64,000 nucleotides of DNA, taken from contig CAJKAR010000001.1 in the NCBI GenBank assembly GCA_905197955.1, forward strand, positions 124,001 through 188,000. The letters run 5' to 3'. Of the stretch, positions 36,113-46,006 are shown one piece after another. How positions within the stretch are numbered: position 1 is the first letter of the stretch; each line of letters opens with the position of its first letter. This DNA comes from an uncultured Lentisphaeria bacterium (lineage in GTDB: Bacteria > Verrucomicrobiota > Lentisphaeria > Victivallales > UBA1829). Under the pieces are notes generated by a model. The model ran no database searches and was not told the origin of the DNA. It worked only from the letters and a program-made list of their open reading frames with translations. The translations under genes were made by a program, and so were the position numbers.

Positions 36113-37052
36113 ATCCAGATTTCTCAACGGGAAAAAACTCTTCCTGACTGGAGGCACCGGATTTTTCGGAAAAAATCTGCTGCAACTCCTTGAACAGGAA
36201 CATTCTACCGTTGAGATCACCCTACTCTCGCGAAATCCCGAACGATTTGACAAAACCTATTCCCATTTCCGAAACAATCTGAATATAACCTTTCTCAAAG
36301 GCGAGATCAGAAGCTTTTCCTTCCCCACCGAAACATTCGACTATATCATTCATGGAGCGACAGAAGCCGATGCCGTCATGATCCGGGAACAGCCGCAAGA
36401 AATGTACAGCGTGATTGTGGATGGAACCCGTCATCTGCTGGAGTTTGCCAGTCGTTCTCCTTCCGCCCGTCTTCTCTATCTCAGTTCCGGTGCGGTCTAC
36501 GGACCGCAGCCCGAAACAATTCCATTTCTGCCGGAAAACTATCAGGGAATTCCCGGAAATGCTTACGGGAAAGGAAAACTCGAAGCGGAGAAGTTATGTC
36601 TAAATTCGAATACAACTTGTTGTATTGCAAGATGTTTTGCTTTCAGCGGAGCTTATCTTCCTCTCAACAAGCACTACGCAATCGGCAATTTTGTCGCAGA
36701 TGCTCTGGCTCAACGTCCGATTCTCATCAAAGGCGATGGAAAAACCATCCGGAGTTATCTGGACAGCAGGGATCTTTCCCGCTGGCTCCTCACACTTCTG
36801 CAGAACGCTCCCGATCGTGAAATATTCAACATCGGTTCCGATCGACCGATCTCCATTCGGGATCTGGCAGAAATGGTGCGGAATATCTCCGGCACCCCCT
36901 TCCCCATCATCGTGCAGAAGGAATGGAACGGCTGTCCGCCCGACCGCTATCTCCCGGATCTCTCAAAAGCTAAATCATTTGGACTCCAGCAACTTATAAC
37001 ACTGGAGCAATCCATTGAAGAAATGCTGCATCCGCGCCTGGAAGACCGCTGA
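36105..37052 (+). CDS. SDR-family NAD-dependent epimerase/dehydratase or reductase, 315 aa
   Basis: Extended SDR with NAD(P) site GGTGFFG (16-22) and active site YGKGK (Y154, K158). In comparable clusters the last SDR (RfbJ or YerF) reduces the 4-keto sugar or the new side-chain ketone, and that is the likely role here. GAGGAACGG precedes the ATG at 36105, and it overlaps the glycosyltransferase gene. It ends the operon, 32 bases from the convergent GH36 gene. An independent epimerase role cannot be excluded. Confidence 0.82.
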   Translation: MNESRFLNGKKLFLTGGTGFFGKNLLQLLEQEHSTVEITLLSRNPERFDKTYSHFRNNLNITFLKGEIRSFSFPTETFDYIIHGATEADAVMIREQPQEMYSVIVDGTRHLLEFASRSPSARLLYLSSGAVYGPQPETIPFLPENYQGIPGNAYGKGKLEAEKLCLNSNTTCCIARCFAFSGAYLPLNKHYAIGNFVADALAQRPILIKGDGKTIRSYLDSRDLSRWLLTLLQNAPDREIFNIGSDRPISIRDLAEMVRNISGTPFPIIVQKEWNGCPPDRYLPDLSKAKSFGLQQLITLEQSIEEMLHPRLEDR

Positions 37053-37084
37053 TGCAGCACCACGGAACAGATCCGGAAATCAAA

Positions 37085-38989
37085 TCAGTGTTCAAACACG
37101 GCAAGCAGACAGCTCCGCGGAGCAAGTTCCGCTCGGAAGCAGTTGTGCTCCAATGAGATAGTCTCATCGGTCCAGAAGTTTACAGCAGAAGATGCCGTAA
37201 TCCCCAGAGGCGCCAGATCCAACTCCCGAAGAGCCGACTCTTCACTCCAGTTAATCAGCAGAACTCGATATCCGTTCTTCAGCTTCTGGAACCAGTACGA
37301 AGGACGTTCACTGCGGAACAAATCCAGGGGAATACCCGGAGCTCCGGATTCCGCGGCAACCACGCGCCGGGCAAGCTCCACTCCGGCAGGATTCAGACGA
37401 GTCATTTTATCGGAAAGATTCACCGCTCCCGCCGCCATCAGCACCAGACTGAGCAGAATTTCCGACTGAGGATGATAAACATCCACCAGAGCCCTGCTGC
37501 GGTCGCCAATCTCCGTATCATGCGGTGAGTTGAATACCAGACAGCAAAGCAGACGCGTAAGATCAGGATCATCCGCAGTATCCAGAGAGCGGCAGACCGC
37601 AAAATCCGGATCGTTCAGCCAGAGTTTTTTATTCGCCCAGAACCGGGCAGCCACCGAAATCACATTCTCGGTAATTCCCCGCCAGGTCGCATGGATGTCC
37701 CCTCCGACACGCACGGAATCAACCAGTCCCGTTCCACCAAGATACTGATAGTTACAACCGAGAAGCTGGGCTCGTCCTCTAGTTGCCTCCCGAATCGGAG
37801 TCAGCAGTTTTTCCATAATTCCGCTGCGGGGAACAAGGCGGTCGGCAAACTGCGACGCCTTGAGAGTCGCCGCCAGAAAATCCAGCTTGAAATGGCGGTA
37901 TCCCATTCCCGCATAACGGGAAAACAGATCAAAAAGATGTTTCCGAACCTTCTCCTGCGTCGGATCCAGAACAAAACCAACACGCCGCATACATTCGTAA
38001 CACAGACACGGATATCCGTTATCTCCGCAGGCAAGCATATCGTATTCCATCTGCGCAATCCGCGCATGCGGCTCCACAATGGAGGGCGCAATCCAGAGTC
38101 CCGGTTCAAACCCCATCCGGGACAACTCCTTCGCCAGATACTCCATCCCGTTGGGAAAGAGTGAGTTGGCATCCCACTCCCCATAGCAGTACTGCCAGCC
38201 GTCATCCACAATAATCCGCTTCACATGCTTGCTCAGAACCGGATCGCGGGCTATAAATTCCGCATTTTCCAGGACCTCCTGCTCCGTAATGGTCCAGCGA
38301 TAATAATCCCAGGAGTTCCAGCCGGGAACCGGATCAGGAATCGCTTCCGGTTTCCTCTGAGCATCCGCCCATTCCGTCATCAGGGAAAACGGATCCCGCG
38401 AAACACGGAGCTGGACCGGATCAAGATCAATCAGAAGACCATCATAAAAAGAGATCTCCGAATTAACGGAACACTCGCAAAGCCGATCCCCGCAGGCCGT
38501 GCCATCAAGCTTCAAAATCTGCTTTTCCGACAGGGGAAATGCAATCTGCAATGTTTTGCACCCCCTTGTAATCATTGTCTGATAATAACTTATAAAAGTT
38601 CTTCTTTCCTTCAGAGGAAAAAGCAGCGAGGTACATCCCCCCATCGAAATCCCCTGTCCGAGAAGATGGGTCGCCTCAAGATCACGAAAGTCCAGAAGAA
38701 CAATTTTCAGCTGCGGTTCGGCTCGTTTCAAACTCCCGTAAAATTTGAGAAACAGTTCATCCTCTTTTCCGGCATAAAATTCCAACGTCCATTCACCACG
38801 CTCTTCCGTTCCATGAAAACGGATAGATTTTTCATCCTCGGCAAGGAGCTCCCAGCGAACAACAGCTTCTGTTCCGGCATAAGATACCTGAATTCTGTTT
38901 TCCTTTAAAACAAAATCATTCAGAGAAAGCTGAAAACTGCCATCCGCTTCCAAACACAATTCTGCAAGGTCAAATTTTTTTTCCCACAT
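37085..38989 (-). CDS. GH36-like alpha-galactosidase, 634 aa
   Basis: An N-terminal beta-supersandwich leads into a TIM barrel from about residue 215 (GWNSWDYYRWTITE). The clan GH-D nucleophile is D370 in HFKLDFL and the acid/base is D431 in VRVGGDI, spaced as in known GH36 enzymes. A C-terminal beta domain closes the protein. No signal peptide, so it should act in the cytoplasm on imported alpha-galactosides or related sugars. It follows the 40182 regulator by 41 bases and is presumably its target. Confidence 0.85.
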   Translation of the reverse strand: MWEKKFDLAELCLEADGSFQLSLNDFVLKENRIQVSYAGTEAVVRWELLAEDEKSIRFHGTEERGEWTLEFYAGKEDELFLKFYGSLKRAEPQLKIVLLDFRDLEATHLLGQGISMGGCTSLLFPLKERRTFISYYQTMITRGCKTLQIAFPLSEKQILKLDGTACGDRLCECSVNSEISFYDGLLIDLDPVQLRVSRDPFSLMTEWADAQRKPEAIPDPVPGWNSWDYYRWTITEQEVLENAEFIARDPVLSKHVKRIIVDDGWQYCYGEWDANSLFPNGMEYLAKELSRMGFEPGLWIAPSIVEPHARIAQMEYDMLACGDNGYPCLCYECMRRVGFVLDPTQEKVRKHLFDLFSRYAGMGYRHFKLDFLAATLKASQFADRLVPRSGIMEKLLTPIREATRGRAQLLGCNYQYLGGTGLVDSVRVGGDIHATWRGITENVISVAARFWANKKLWLNDPDFAVCRSLDTADDPDLTRLLCCLVFNSPHDTEIGDRSRALVDVYHPQSEILLSLVLMAAGAVNLSDKMTRLNPAGVELARRVVAAESGAPGIPLDLFRSERPSYWFQKLKNGYRVLLINWSEESALRELDLAPLGITASSAVNFWTDETISLEHNCFRAELAPRSCLLAVFEH

Positions 38990-39030
38990 TTTTCGTCCCT
39001 GTCTTGTTTATTCTCAAAGGAATGAATCCT

Positions 39031-40182
39031 TCATTCCTTACGAAACGCAGTGCTATTCCGTTCAATCAGCCGATGTTCCATAATGACATCCGGCATCTCC
39101 CCGCCCTCCCTCGCAATACGGATCAGACGAGGCATCAATTCCAGACATTTCCAGCCGATTTTTTCATAGTTGTAACCAATCGTCGTCAACGTCGGAGAAA
39201 GATACGCTCCCCCCGGATAACCGCAAAGCCCAAGGACCGATATCTCCTCCGGAATGCGGATCCCCAGCAGTTTCAATTCCTGCATGGCATACATCGCATA
39301 AAAATCAGAAAAACCGATCAGCGCGGTCGGCGGTTCCGGAAGCTGAATCAGACTCTCCACACTCCGGCGAATCTCCTGTGGAGTCCCGCGCGAAAACTGC
39401 AGCAGAACCGGATCATCGGAAAGACCAAGTTCCCGAAGCATCGCAAAATATGCCTCCCGACTATATTCCCGAACCGCAATAAACTCCCTCTCCTCCCGCA
39501 GAAAGCCCGCTTTCTGCAACGCGCGATTCCAGGCTTCTCCCGACTCCCCCGGCTCCTTCGCCAGGACAGCTATCCGTCGATGCCCCAATCCCGACAGATA
39601 CAGCAGAGCATCCCGCAGACTCTTCGCAAAATCAATCCGCAATACCCCAAACCCCGTCATCTCATGATCCCATTTCCCCCCGTGTGGCAGCAGAACCGGA
39701 ACTCCGGATTCCTTCAAAATCGCATGCAGGGAATCTTCCGGCAGCATATTGTTCGCAAGAACAATCGCACCTTCCACCCCCGCACTTCGGATCGATTCCG
39801 CTCCACGGGAAACCGAAAGAGACTGAAAAAAATTACGACAGGCAATCTCCAATCCAATTCCGGTCACCTCCGCGGCAATCTGCAAATATGGGACAATATA
39901 TTGATACGGATTTTCTATTCCGCCACCTTCATTCAGTATCAGAAGATATTTCGATTTCCGGCCTTTGCGCCCTCGGACAAATGTTCCTTTGCTTTTCACC
40001 CGGCGGATCAGGCCCTCCTTCTCCAGCTCTCCCAGAGCGCGCCTCAGCGTATTCCGCGCAACTCCGAACTCCTGGGAAAGATCCACTTCCCGCGGCAGAG
40101 AATTCCCGCAGGAATAGACTCCGGAAAGAATCCGTTCCCGCAGAGTCTCATATAAAAAATCGCTTTTCAGGATATTCGCCAT
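39031..40182 (-). CDS. GntR-type HTH fused to LacI-type sensor (AraR-like), 383 aa
   Basis: The winged helix lies at residues 5-72 (YETLRERILSGVYSCG, LPREVDLSQEFGVARNTLRR, KSKGTFV). The LacI-like effector domain fills the remainder (YLSGLGHRRIAVLAKEPG, then PTALIGFSDFYAMYAM). It is upstream of and co-oriented with the GH36 gene, with no pilin-like gene between, unlike other regulator loci in the window. GGAGA precedes the ATG. Confidence 0.88.
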   Translation of the reverse strand: MANILKSDFLYETLRERILSGVYSCGNSLPREVDLSQEFGVARNTLRRALGELEKEGLIRRVKSKGTFVRGRKGRKSKYLLILNEGGGIENPYQYIVPYLQIAAEVTGIGLEIACRNFFQSLSVSRGAESIRSAGVEGAIVLANNMLPEDSLHAILKESGVPVLLPHGGKWDHEMTGFGVLRIDFAKSLRDALLYLSGLGHRRIAVLAKEPGESGEAWNRALQKAGFLREEREFIAVREYSREAYFAMLRELGLSDDPVLLQFSRGTPQEIRRSVESLIQLPEPPTALIGFSDFYAMYAMQELKLLGIRIPEEISVLGLCGYPGGAYLSPTLTTIGYNYEKIGWKCLELMPRLIRIAREGGEMPDVIMEHRLIERNSTAFRKE

Positions 40183-40202
40183 CGCTTCGTCTCCATTTCA
40201 TA

Positions 40203-40231
40203 AGTATAGCATATGTTCAATTTAATATCAA
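40203..40231 (-). promoter_or_regulatory. Predicted promoter of the regulator-GH36 operon
   Basis: Minus strand TTGATA (40226-40231), 17-base spacer, TATACT (40203-40208), 20 bases before the start codon. Confidence 0.6.
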
Positions 40232-40298
40232 GGCAGCAGAGAAAATTTATCTGAAAAAGAAAAGAGAAATTCTTTCCGGAAATACGCTGACAGACAAA

Positions 40299-40329
40299 AT
40301 CCCCCGATGAACAGAATTCATCGGGGGAT
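40299..40329 (-). terminator. Rho-independent terminator of the 1236-aa glycosidase operon
   Basis: ATCCCCCGATGA (40299-40310) pairs perfectly with TCATCGGGGGAT (40318-40329), loop of seven. On the minus strand it is followed by TTTGTC. It lies 56 bases after the stop at 40386. Confidence 0.8.
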
Positions 40330-40385
40330 CTTCGATTCCGTCCGGCAGGAGGGCTCCTCCGCCGGGCAATAAGGTCCGGTCAGAC

Positions 40386-43300
40386 CTAGACTCCTGTAAT
40401 GGCAATCACAATGGGGGTCATCCCGGAATTGCGGGAACGGATATCAATACTCCGGATTTTCACGCCTTTCCCACGGGTCCACTCATTGTGCTTGTTCTCC
40501 CATTCATAGACACGGATATAACGCCATTCCGGCTTGCCGCTGATCGTATTCGTCACACGCACCGGAACCGGACGCGACACTTCGCCTTCCTGCCAGCTGA
40601 TCCACCAGTTGTTCGTGTGCTCCGGACTCTTCACTTCGATCACCTCTTTCGAGCCATCCTCAAAGTGAATCACATATTCCATAACCGTCCCTTTCGCACT
40701 CCACGATCCGGCGTGGAGGAAGTAAAGCGCACGGGCAGTACGATTCACAGGAATCCCTTTCACCTCCCTCGGCAGGGGAGATTTCTCTCCGCCGGAAAGC
40801 GTAATCACCGCCCGGCCCCGGTTCTCCGATGGATTGATCACCTGAAACGGAACGCCATAAAAAGTGCGTTTTCCGGTTTTGAAATCACGCATGTCATTCA
40901 GATCCCCTTCATCGGACCAGCCGCCCTTGCCGTCGCCGGAAGCCCCGTCCGCAAGCCCCATATTACAGAAGCGCCGGAGATCAACCATGAACACGCCCGC
41001 AGGATTCTCCGAAGGCGCCACGAAATCCGGAAGTTTCGGAAGTTTCGGCTTGCTCTCTCCGGAAACAAAATCCAGTTTGGCCGGAGCTTTCACCACCTTG
41101 ATCCGGCATTTCTCAAGAGCAGTCGCAACAGCAGCCGCATCCCCGGAGGCAATCCGCAGATAGGAAGGTTCCTCCGTCACCTGAAAAACTTCTCCTCTCC
41201 GGGCAACAGGATTACCAAAAAGATCAATCTCTGCAGCAACCTTTCCGGGGAACCGGGGAGAAAGTTCGAGCTTGCCGCCATCACCGGTCCACCAGAGAAC
41301 CACACTCTCCGGCTTGGTCTTATGCCGGAAGACAAACGCCCAGAAACGGGAGTCCTCTTTCCGGATCAGTTTGTGCAGCACCGTGTAGTCTACCTGTTCC
41401 TGCATCGCCACACGGCTCATCAGGACCGGTTTCGGGACATGATTGAAATCAATCATCGCCGTATTCAGATACACCCCTGCCCCGTTCCGTCCCGGAGGAC
41501 TCTGCAAATAGATGAAATGCTTTCCGATTCCCAGCGCCATGTGAATCGCAGATCCCTGAACAACACGGATTGACGTAAGAAGAGAATTATCCGGCTCACG
41601 CTTGGATTCCGGCGGCAGGAACGGGAAATCAAGTCCGCGCAGATAGGTCGTACTGCCAATACCGCCCTCCGTGTCCCAGACAGGCAGCGGCTTTCCATCG
41701 CCGTATTTCACGGCAAGTTCCTGAAAATGATCGACCGTATCTTTCAGCTTGGCATAGGTCTCCTCCGGAGGCGTTCCGGGAATCCCGTAATGCAGACTGA
41801 TCATGTCGATTCCCTTGAACGCTCCCGCTTTGGCGGCACGACGGTGCCAGCCCCATCCGGAATGGGTATAACCGGCCGCCATGACCACAGCACGGGGATC
41901 CGCCTCATGAGCTGCCTTCGCCGCAGTCTGCACAACCTTGGCAAACTCTTCCGGAGTCCCGCGATAGAACATGCTGACATCCGGTTCGTTCCAGACCTCC
42001 CAGTAACGCACCCGGTCGCCGTAACGCTTGACAGCATCTTTCACATATTCGGCAAAGAGATCCAGCCGCGGGGTCCAGCCGGCATTGTAACCGGTCGATT
42101 TTTTGGCAGTCTTGTCCACCGCAGCCCAGTACGGCGTGGTGAAAAGCTGACCGAGAAGAAACATGCCGTACTTCTTCAAGTCGTTCAGCTGGAAATCACT
42201 GCCGTAGGTGTAGGGACCGGGATCCGGACGCATCCGATACCACCACGTCGTCTGCACCATGTTATGATTGCGCATCCAGTTTTGTCCGAGTTTATGCGCC
42301 TGGGCAAAATACGCGCCGTTCGACCAGCCGTTCACATGATTGCCGAAAAAGCTCTCCGGGTCCGGCTCCTGCGTCTTATTCCAGACGGCAAACGAAGCGA
42401 CATCCCTAAGAATCTTTTTCCCGTTGGAATCCCACACAGCCTCCACGCGGTACACTCCGCGCTTCGATGCGGAAAACGGCAGAATCAGACGCTTCTTCTC
42501 GCCAGGAGCCAGATGAATGGTCTGTTTTTTCTCTCCGAGATGATTCAGATAAACATCCCGCAGAGTAAACATCACCTCGCCGCGAAACTCTTTCAAACTC
42601 CGGTTCTCCATATTAATTTCAGCGGCAAAACTCTCGCCCGGAGCAACAATCGTCTTCTCCGGAACCACCGCTTTAATGTGAAAGGCAAGCGGCTCCGTCT
42701 GCTCGGCAGCACGGATCTCTTTCCGCAATTTGCGCAGGAGCATATCCTCGCCATTCGTCTTCTTCACGGAATTGCCGGCGGCAAGAGCGGCAAGCTCCGG
42801 ATACGCCGTCAGGAAAAGGAGATCCTCCGCCGTAAGAGCACTCTTCCAGAGATAAAGCTCATCAATCGTCCCGTTGATCCCCTGCATCAGAGCAAACTCA
42901 TTGTAATAGATCTGCTCCGGTTTCCGTGGCGTCGCGGAAGAGAAGACCTGCTTTCCATCCAGCCAGATCCGCTTTTCCAGCTTTCCACCAACCGTTTTCC
43001 AGGTCATGGCGACCCCATGCCACTCCCCGGCTTTCCATTTGAAAGGAATTTCCGTATAGCAGCCGTAATCCCAGGCGAACTTTCCGTTTTCAGTACCTCC
43101 GCTCATAAAAAAGAGCTTCCGGTTCTGCGGATGATAGGTCAGAGCAAGATGTCCTGCTCGGAAGAGGGTAAACGACTTTTTCTGAGTCTTCAGATCGGCA
43201 TCCGGACGGAACAGAAAGAAAACTGTCCCCTCGCCCGCTTCCAATTTTCCCTTCACATTCAGAGGAATCCCTTTCTCTGTCCCCTTTCCAGCGCCGTTCA

Positions 43301-44096
43301 CGAGTCCCGGAACACCCCCCTCATCAAAGGAGGCATACAGCGACGCCTTTTTTACCGCAGAGGCAGTCGCTTCCGGCAGAGCCTGAACAGAGGAATCAAC
43401 CCGGCGGAATTCCGATGCGCTCTTCTCCGGAGAACGGTAAAGAGTATTCAAGTCATTGACATCCCGCATGTTATCATAGATGTAGATCTCATCCACCACT
43501 CCTTTGAATCCTGCACCGAACTCCAGAGGAGCATTCGCGGATATGGCGGAGGGGAAGTGCCTGGTCCGGGAGGTTTTCACCAGACGACCGTCGATCGTGA
43601 GCGATTTGACCCCGATCCCGCTGTCCCAGGTCAGCACCACATGATGCCACTCTCCCGCCTTCCAGTTTCGCAACCCGTTGTAATCCAGACTGTAATCCCA
43701 TTTAAATCCGACATCTGGCACCACTTTTCCCGTCATAAAGAACGCTCTTCCATGCGGCTGGTAAACCAGAGCAAGATGCACCGCCCGGAACAGAATGGCG
43801 GACTTTTTCAAATCCTTGAAATCGACTTCCGGTTTCACCCAGAAGGCAACCGTTCCCCGCTCAACATTGAGATTGCCGACATTGTTGTATAAAACTCCGC
43901 TTCCCTCACTAAGCGCTCCCCTGCCCACCTTCCCCGGTACCTCTTTAAGTCCGGCATTGGCAGTTTTCGCTCCACCGGCAATCTCCGGTTCAGCGCCATC
44001 CTCGAACGGAGCATAAAAAATCAGACCATCCCGAATTCCAGCGGCAAGCGAAATTCCGCAGGAAACAAGCAAGGCAATCAGCATTTTTCTTTTCAT
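40386..44096 (-). CDS. Secreted GH-A glycosidase with two LamG-like domains, 1236 aa
   Basis: A signal peptide (residues 1-19) is followed by two concanavalin-like LamG domains (about 22-230 and 245-430). Both contain the AGEWH block (WKAGEWHHVVLTWD, WKAGEWHGVAMTWK) and are internal duplicates. A beta-sandwich linker follows, then a TIM barrel from about 580 (FFGNHVNGWSNGAYF) with acid/base E704 in WNEPD and nucleophile E810 in WDTEGGI, a clan GH-A arrangement similar to GH39. Another beta domain closes the protein. AGGGAT precedes the ATG. It lies 35 bases after a pilin-like gene. Substrate unknown. Confidence 0.82.
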   Translation of the reverse strand: MKRKMLIALLVSCGISLAAGIRDGLIFYAPFEDGAEPEIAGGAKTANAGLKEVPGKVGRGALSEGSGVLYNNVGNLNVERGTVAFWVKPEVDFKDLKKSAILFRAVHLALVYQPHGRAFFMTGKVVPDVGFKWDYSLDYNGLRNWKAGEWHHVVLTWDSGIGVKSLTIDGRLVKTSRTRHFPSAISANAPLEFGAGFKGVVDEIYIYDNMRDVNDLNTLYRSPEKSASEFRRVDSSVQALPEATASAVKKASLYASFDEGGVPGLVNGAGKGTEKGIPLNVKGKLEAGEGTVFFLFRPDADLKTQKKSFTLFRAGHLALTYHPQNRKLFFMSGGTENGKFAWDYGCYTEIPFKWKAGEWHGVAMTWKTVGGKLEKRIWLDGKQVFSSATPRKPEQIYYNEFALMQGINGTIDELYLWKSALTAEDLLFLTAYPELAALAAGNSVKKTNGEDMLLRKLRKEIRAAEQTEPLAFHIKAVVPEKTIVAPGESFAAEINMENRSLKEFRGEVMFTLRDVYLNHLGEKKQTIHLAPGEKKRLILPFSASKRGVYRVEAVWDSNGKKILRDVASFAVWNKTQEPDPESFFGNHVNGWSNGAYFAQAHKLGQNWMRNHNMVQTTWWYRMRPDPGPYTYGSDFQLNDLKKYGMFLLGQLFTTPYWAAVDKTAKKSTGYNAGWTPRLDLFAEYVKDAVKRYGDRVRYWEVWNEPDVSMFYRGTPEEFAKVVQTAAKAAHEADPRAVVMAAGYTHSGWGWHRRAAKAGAFKGIDMISLHYGIPGTPPEETYAKLKDTVDHFQELAVKYGDGKPLPVWDTEGGIGSTTYLRGLDFPFLPPESKREPDNSLLTSIRVVQGSAIHMALGIGKHFIYLQSPPGRNGAGVYLNTAMIDFNHVPKPVLMSRVAMQEQVDYTVLHKLIRKEDSRFWAFVFRHKTKPESVVLWWTGDGGKLELSPRFPGKVAAEIDLFGNPVARRGEVFQVTEEPSYLRIASGDAAAVATALEKCRIKVVKAPAKLDFVSGESKPKLPKLPDFVAPSENPAGVFMVDLRRFCNMGLADGASGDGKGGWSDEGDLNDMRDFKTGKRTFYGVPFQVINPSENRGRAVITLSGGEKSPLPREVKGIPVNRTARALYFLHAGSWSAKGTVMEYVIHFEDGSKEVIEVKSPEHTNNWWISWQEGEVSRPVPVRVTNTISGKPEWRYIRVYEWENKHNEWTRGKGVKIRSIDIRSRNSGMTPIVIAITGV

Positions 44097-44131
44097 AACA
44101 AATCCCTGTATTCCTCTCTATTGCAAAACAA

Positions 44132-44863
44132 TCAATATCCGTTGAGCTCCAGATAGCGCTTCCTCTGAGAAGCAATTCCATCATTATAATCAAGAATATA
44201 AGGTTTCATGGATGCGGCATGCCCGTCGGCAAAAGCAAAATTGCCCGCCTGACCATGCCGGTCACTGAGCGCTCCCCAGCGGCTGTATGGCTGATTATTC
44301 GGTTTGCTGTATGCCATCAGAGAACGACTGCCGTATACACTGGTCGTTGCCTTAACCGAATCACCAAGTTCAATAAAATTCGATGGAGATTTAATCTGAT
44401 TCGTCTTGAAAAACACATAGTTCCCATCCTTATGCCCCGTCAGCTGATACCAGGAGCAGATCGAAATCGGCGGAGCACTGTAACAGTGCAGATTCATGCC
44501 GTAGGAACCGATTCCGGACATGATTTTACGGACGTTGTCTCCCATCTTGACGTTGACGTAATCTGAATTTCTGGATACAACAGGACAATCGTACAGTTTT
44601 ACATTGTGTCCGGTAAACATTCCCATCTGTGTAATCCACTGTGCATCCCAGTCCTCTGTCGAAATCTTGTATTCCGGATTCGGCATGTAATCATAGGTGG
44701 AACTGTACTGGGTGACAGCCAGACTGAGCTGCTTCAAGTTGCTGAGACAACTGGCCTTGTACGCACTGCTTCTCGCCTTGTTCAGCGCCGGTAGAAGCAT
44801 CCCGGCGAGGATGGCGATGATCGCAATTACGACGAGGAGCTCTATCAATGTAAAACGTTTCAT
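44132..44863 (-). CDS. Pilin-like H-X9-DG protein, 243 aa
   Basis: The N-terminus MKRFTLIELLVVIAIIAILA has only a three-residue leader and Arg before Phe. The C-terminal motif is HGQAGNFAFADG (H-X9-DG). It sits between the regulator (nine bases upstream) and the 1236-aa hydrolase, fitting the cassette pattern. The start is fixed by the short leader and an upstream GAAGGAAA. Confidence 0.85.
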   Translation of the reverse strand: MKRFTLIELLVVIAIIAILAGMLLPALNKARSSAYKASCLSNLKQLSLAVTQYSSTYDYMPNPEYKISTEDWDAQWITQMGMFTGHNVKLYDCPVVSRNSDYVNVKMGDNVRKIMSGIGSYGMNLHCYSAPPISICSWYQLTGHKDGNYVFFKTNQIKSPSNFIELGDSVKATTSVYGSRSLMAYSKPNNQPYSRWGALSDRHGQAGNFAFADGHAASMKPYILDYNDGIASQRKRYLELNGY

Positions 44864-44872
44864 TTCCTTCTC

Positions 44873-45985
44873 CTATAAAATTTTGTTAATATGAATAGGT
44901 TTGTATTGAATGATTCCCGACAACGTGCATATCCCGGGAAAACGTCGATCCTGAAATACAATATCCCTTATAATCCGGGAACATTGTTCCGCAAACGGAG
45001 AATAATCCGGCTGAAGATAAATTCCGCCATCGATCATCTCCTTGTTGGAAATCAGTTTGACATCCTTTTTTGTATCGATTCCGTATCCGCGAAAAGCTTT
45101 GACCAGATATTCCAGTCCATCAACACCGTCAAAAATAATCGCCTCCGGCAACCCGTTCTGAATCAGACGGTGAACCAGTTCCGACTTCCGGATCAGCCAC
45201 TCATCTTCCGTCAGACAGGGAGTATCCTCATAATGCAGAAAACGCAGTCTGATCCCAAGCCGCTCAGCCGCACGCTTTGCCCCTTCCATCAGCAGAGAAA
45301 CATAAAAATTCCGTTCAATTCCGCAAACCAGCACAAGATCCCGATAGCCGGATGCACAGGCGAATCCCACCAGTTTCTCTCCACGTTCCCCGGTATCCTC
45401 TCGAATCAGATTCAAACCGGGCATACGGATCTCGCCCAGATGAAAATCTCCTATAAACAAAACCGGAAACGGATACTCAATCAGCGACGAGATTTGAGAT
45501 CGGTTCAATCCCGGCAAATTAATCAACAAACAGTCCGGACGCTCCCGGCGGATCGTTTCCATTTCATAGCGAAACTCCGCTGACTCCACAAAATGACGGG
45601 GATATGCATGTGTCTGAATCTGAAACGCTTCATACAGATGCATATCAAAGAGCTTCATACGGTCTATTCCGTAATCGTTCCGTTTCGATCGGGACACCTC
45701 GGTCACATAAAACAGACGCCTCTGTCTGCTCCGGAGCGCCTTCCGGTTGATGTACACTCCAATCCGAGGACGGCGGAAGCAGATTCCATCTGCCACCATC
45801 CCTCCAACCACTCGCTCCATGGTCCCGACACTCACTCCGGCGGCGCTCGCCAGCGTTCGGATCGGCGGCAATTTGACAGCATCCGCCAGAGGACCGCTGT
45901 CAACCGCTTCCCTCAGCTGATCCTTCAGCTGCGTGTACACAGCATCCGGACTCTCCGGATCTATTTTGAATTCAAGAGATCCCAT
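44873..45985 (-). CDS. GntR-type HTH fused to LacI-type sensor, 370 aa
   Basis: The winged helix is at about residues 12-80 (PDAVYTQLKDQLREAV, LPPIRTLASAAGVSVGTMER, RIGVYI). A periplasmic-binding-type domain follows but is more diverged than in the other regulators here. It heads the regulator, pilin-like, hydrolase operon ending at 40386. AAGGATG precedes the ATG. Sugar-responsive repression is expected from the family. Confidence 0.85.
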   Translation of the reverse strand: MGSLEFKIDPESPDAVYTQLKDQLREAVDSGPLADAVKLPPIRTLASAAGVSVGTMERVVGGMVADGICFRRPRIGVYINRKALRSRQRRLFYVTEVSRSKRNDYGIDRMKLFDMHLYEAFQIQTHAYPRHFVESAEFRYEMETIRRERPDCLLINLPGLNRSQISSLIEYPFPVLFIGDFHLGEIRMPGLNLIREDTGERGEKLVGFACASGYRDLVLVCGIERNFYVSLLMEGAKRAAERLGIRLRFLHYEDTPCLTEDEWLIRKSELVHRLIQNGLPEAIIFDGVDGLEYLVKAFRGYGIDTKKDVKLISNKEMIDGGIYLQPDYSPFAEQCSRIIRDIVFQDRRFPGICTLSGIIQYKPIHINKIL

Positions 45986-46006
45986 GAAACATCCTTATTT
46001 TCTCTA

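Noticed and set aside
41727..43892. Open frame of 721 codons opposite the 1236-aa hydrolase
   Set aside because: It crosses the LamG and catalytic regions in antisense and shows no recognisable domain.
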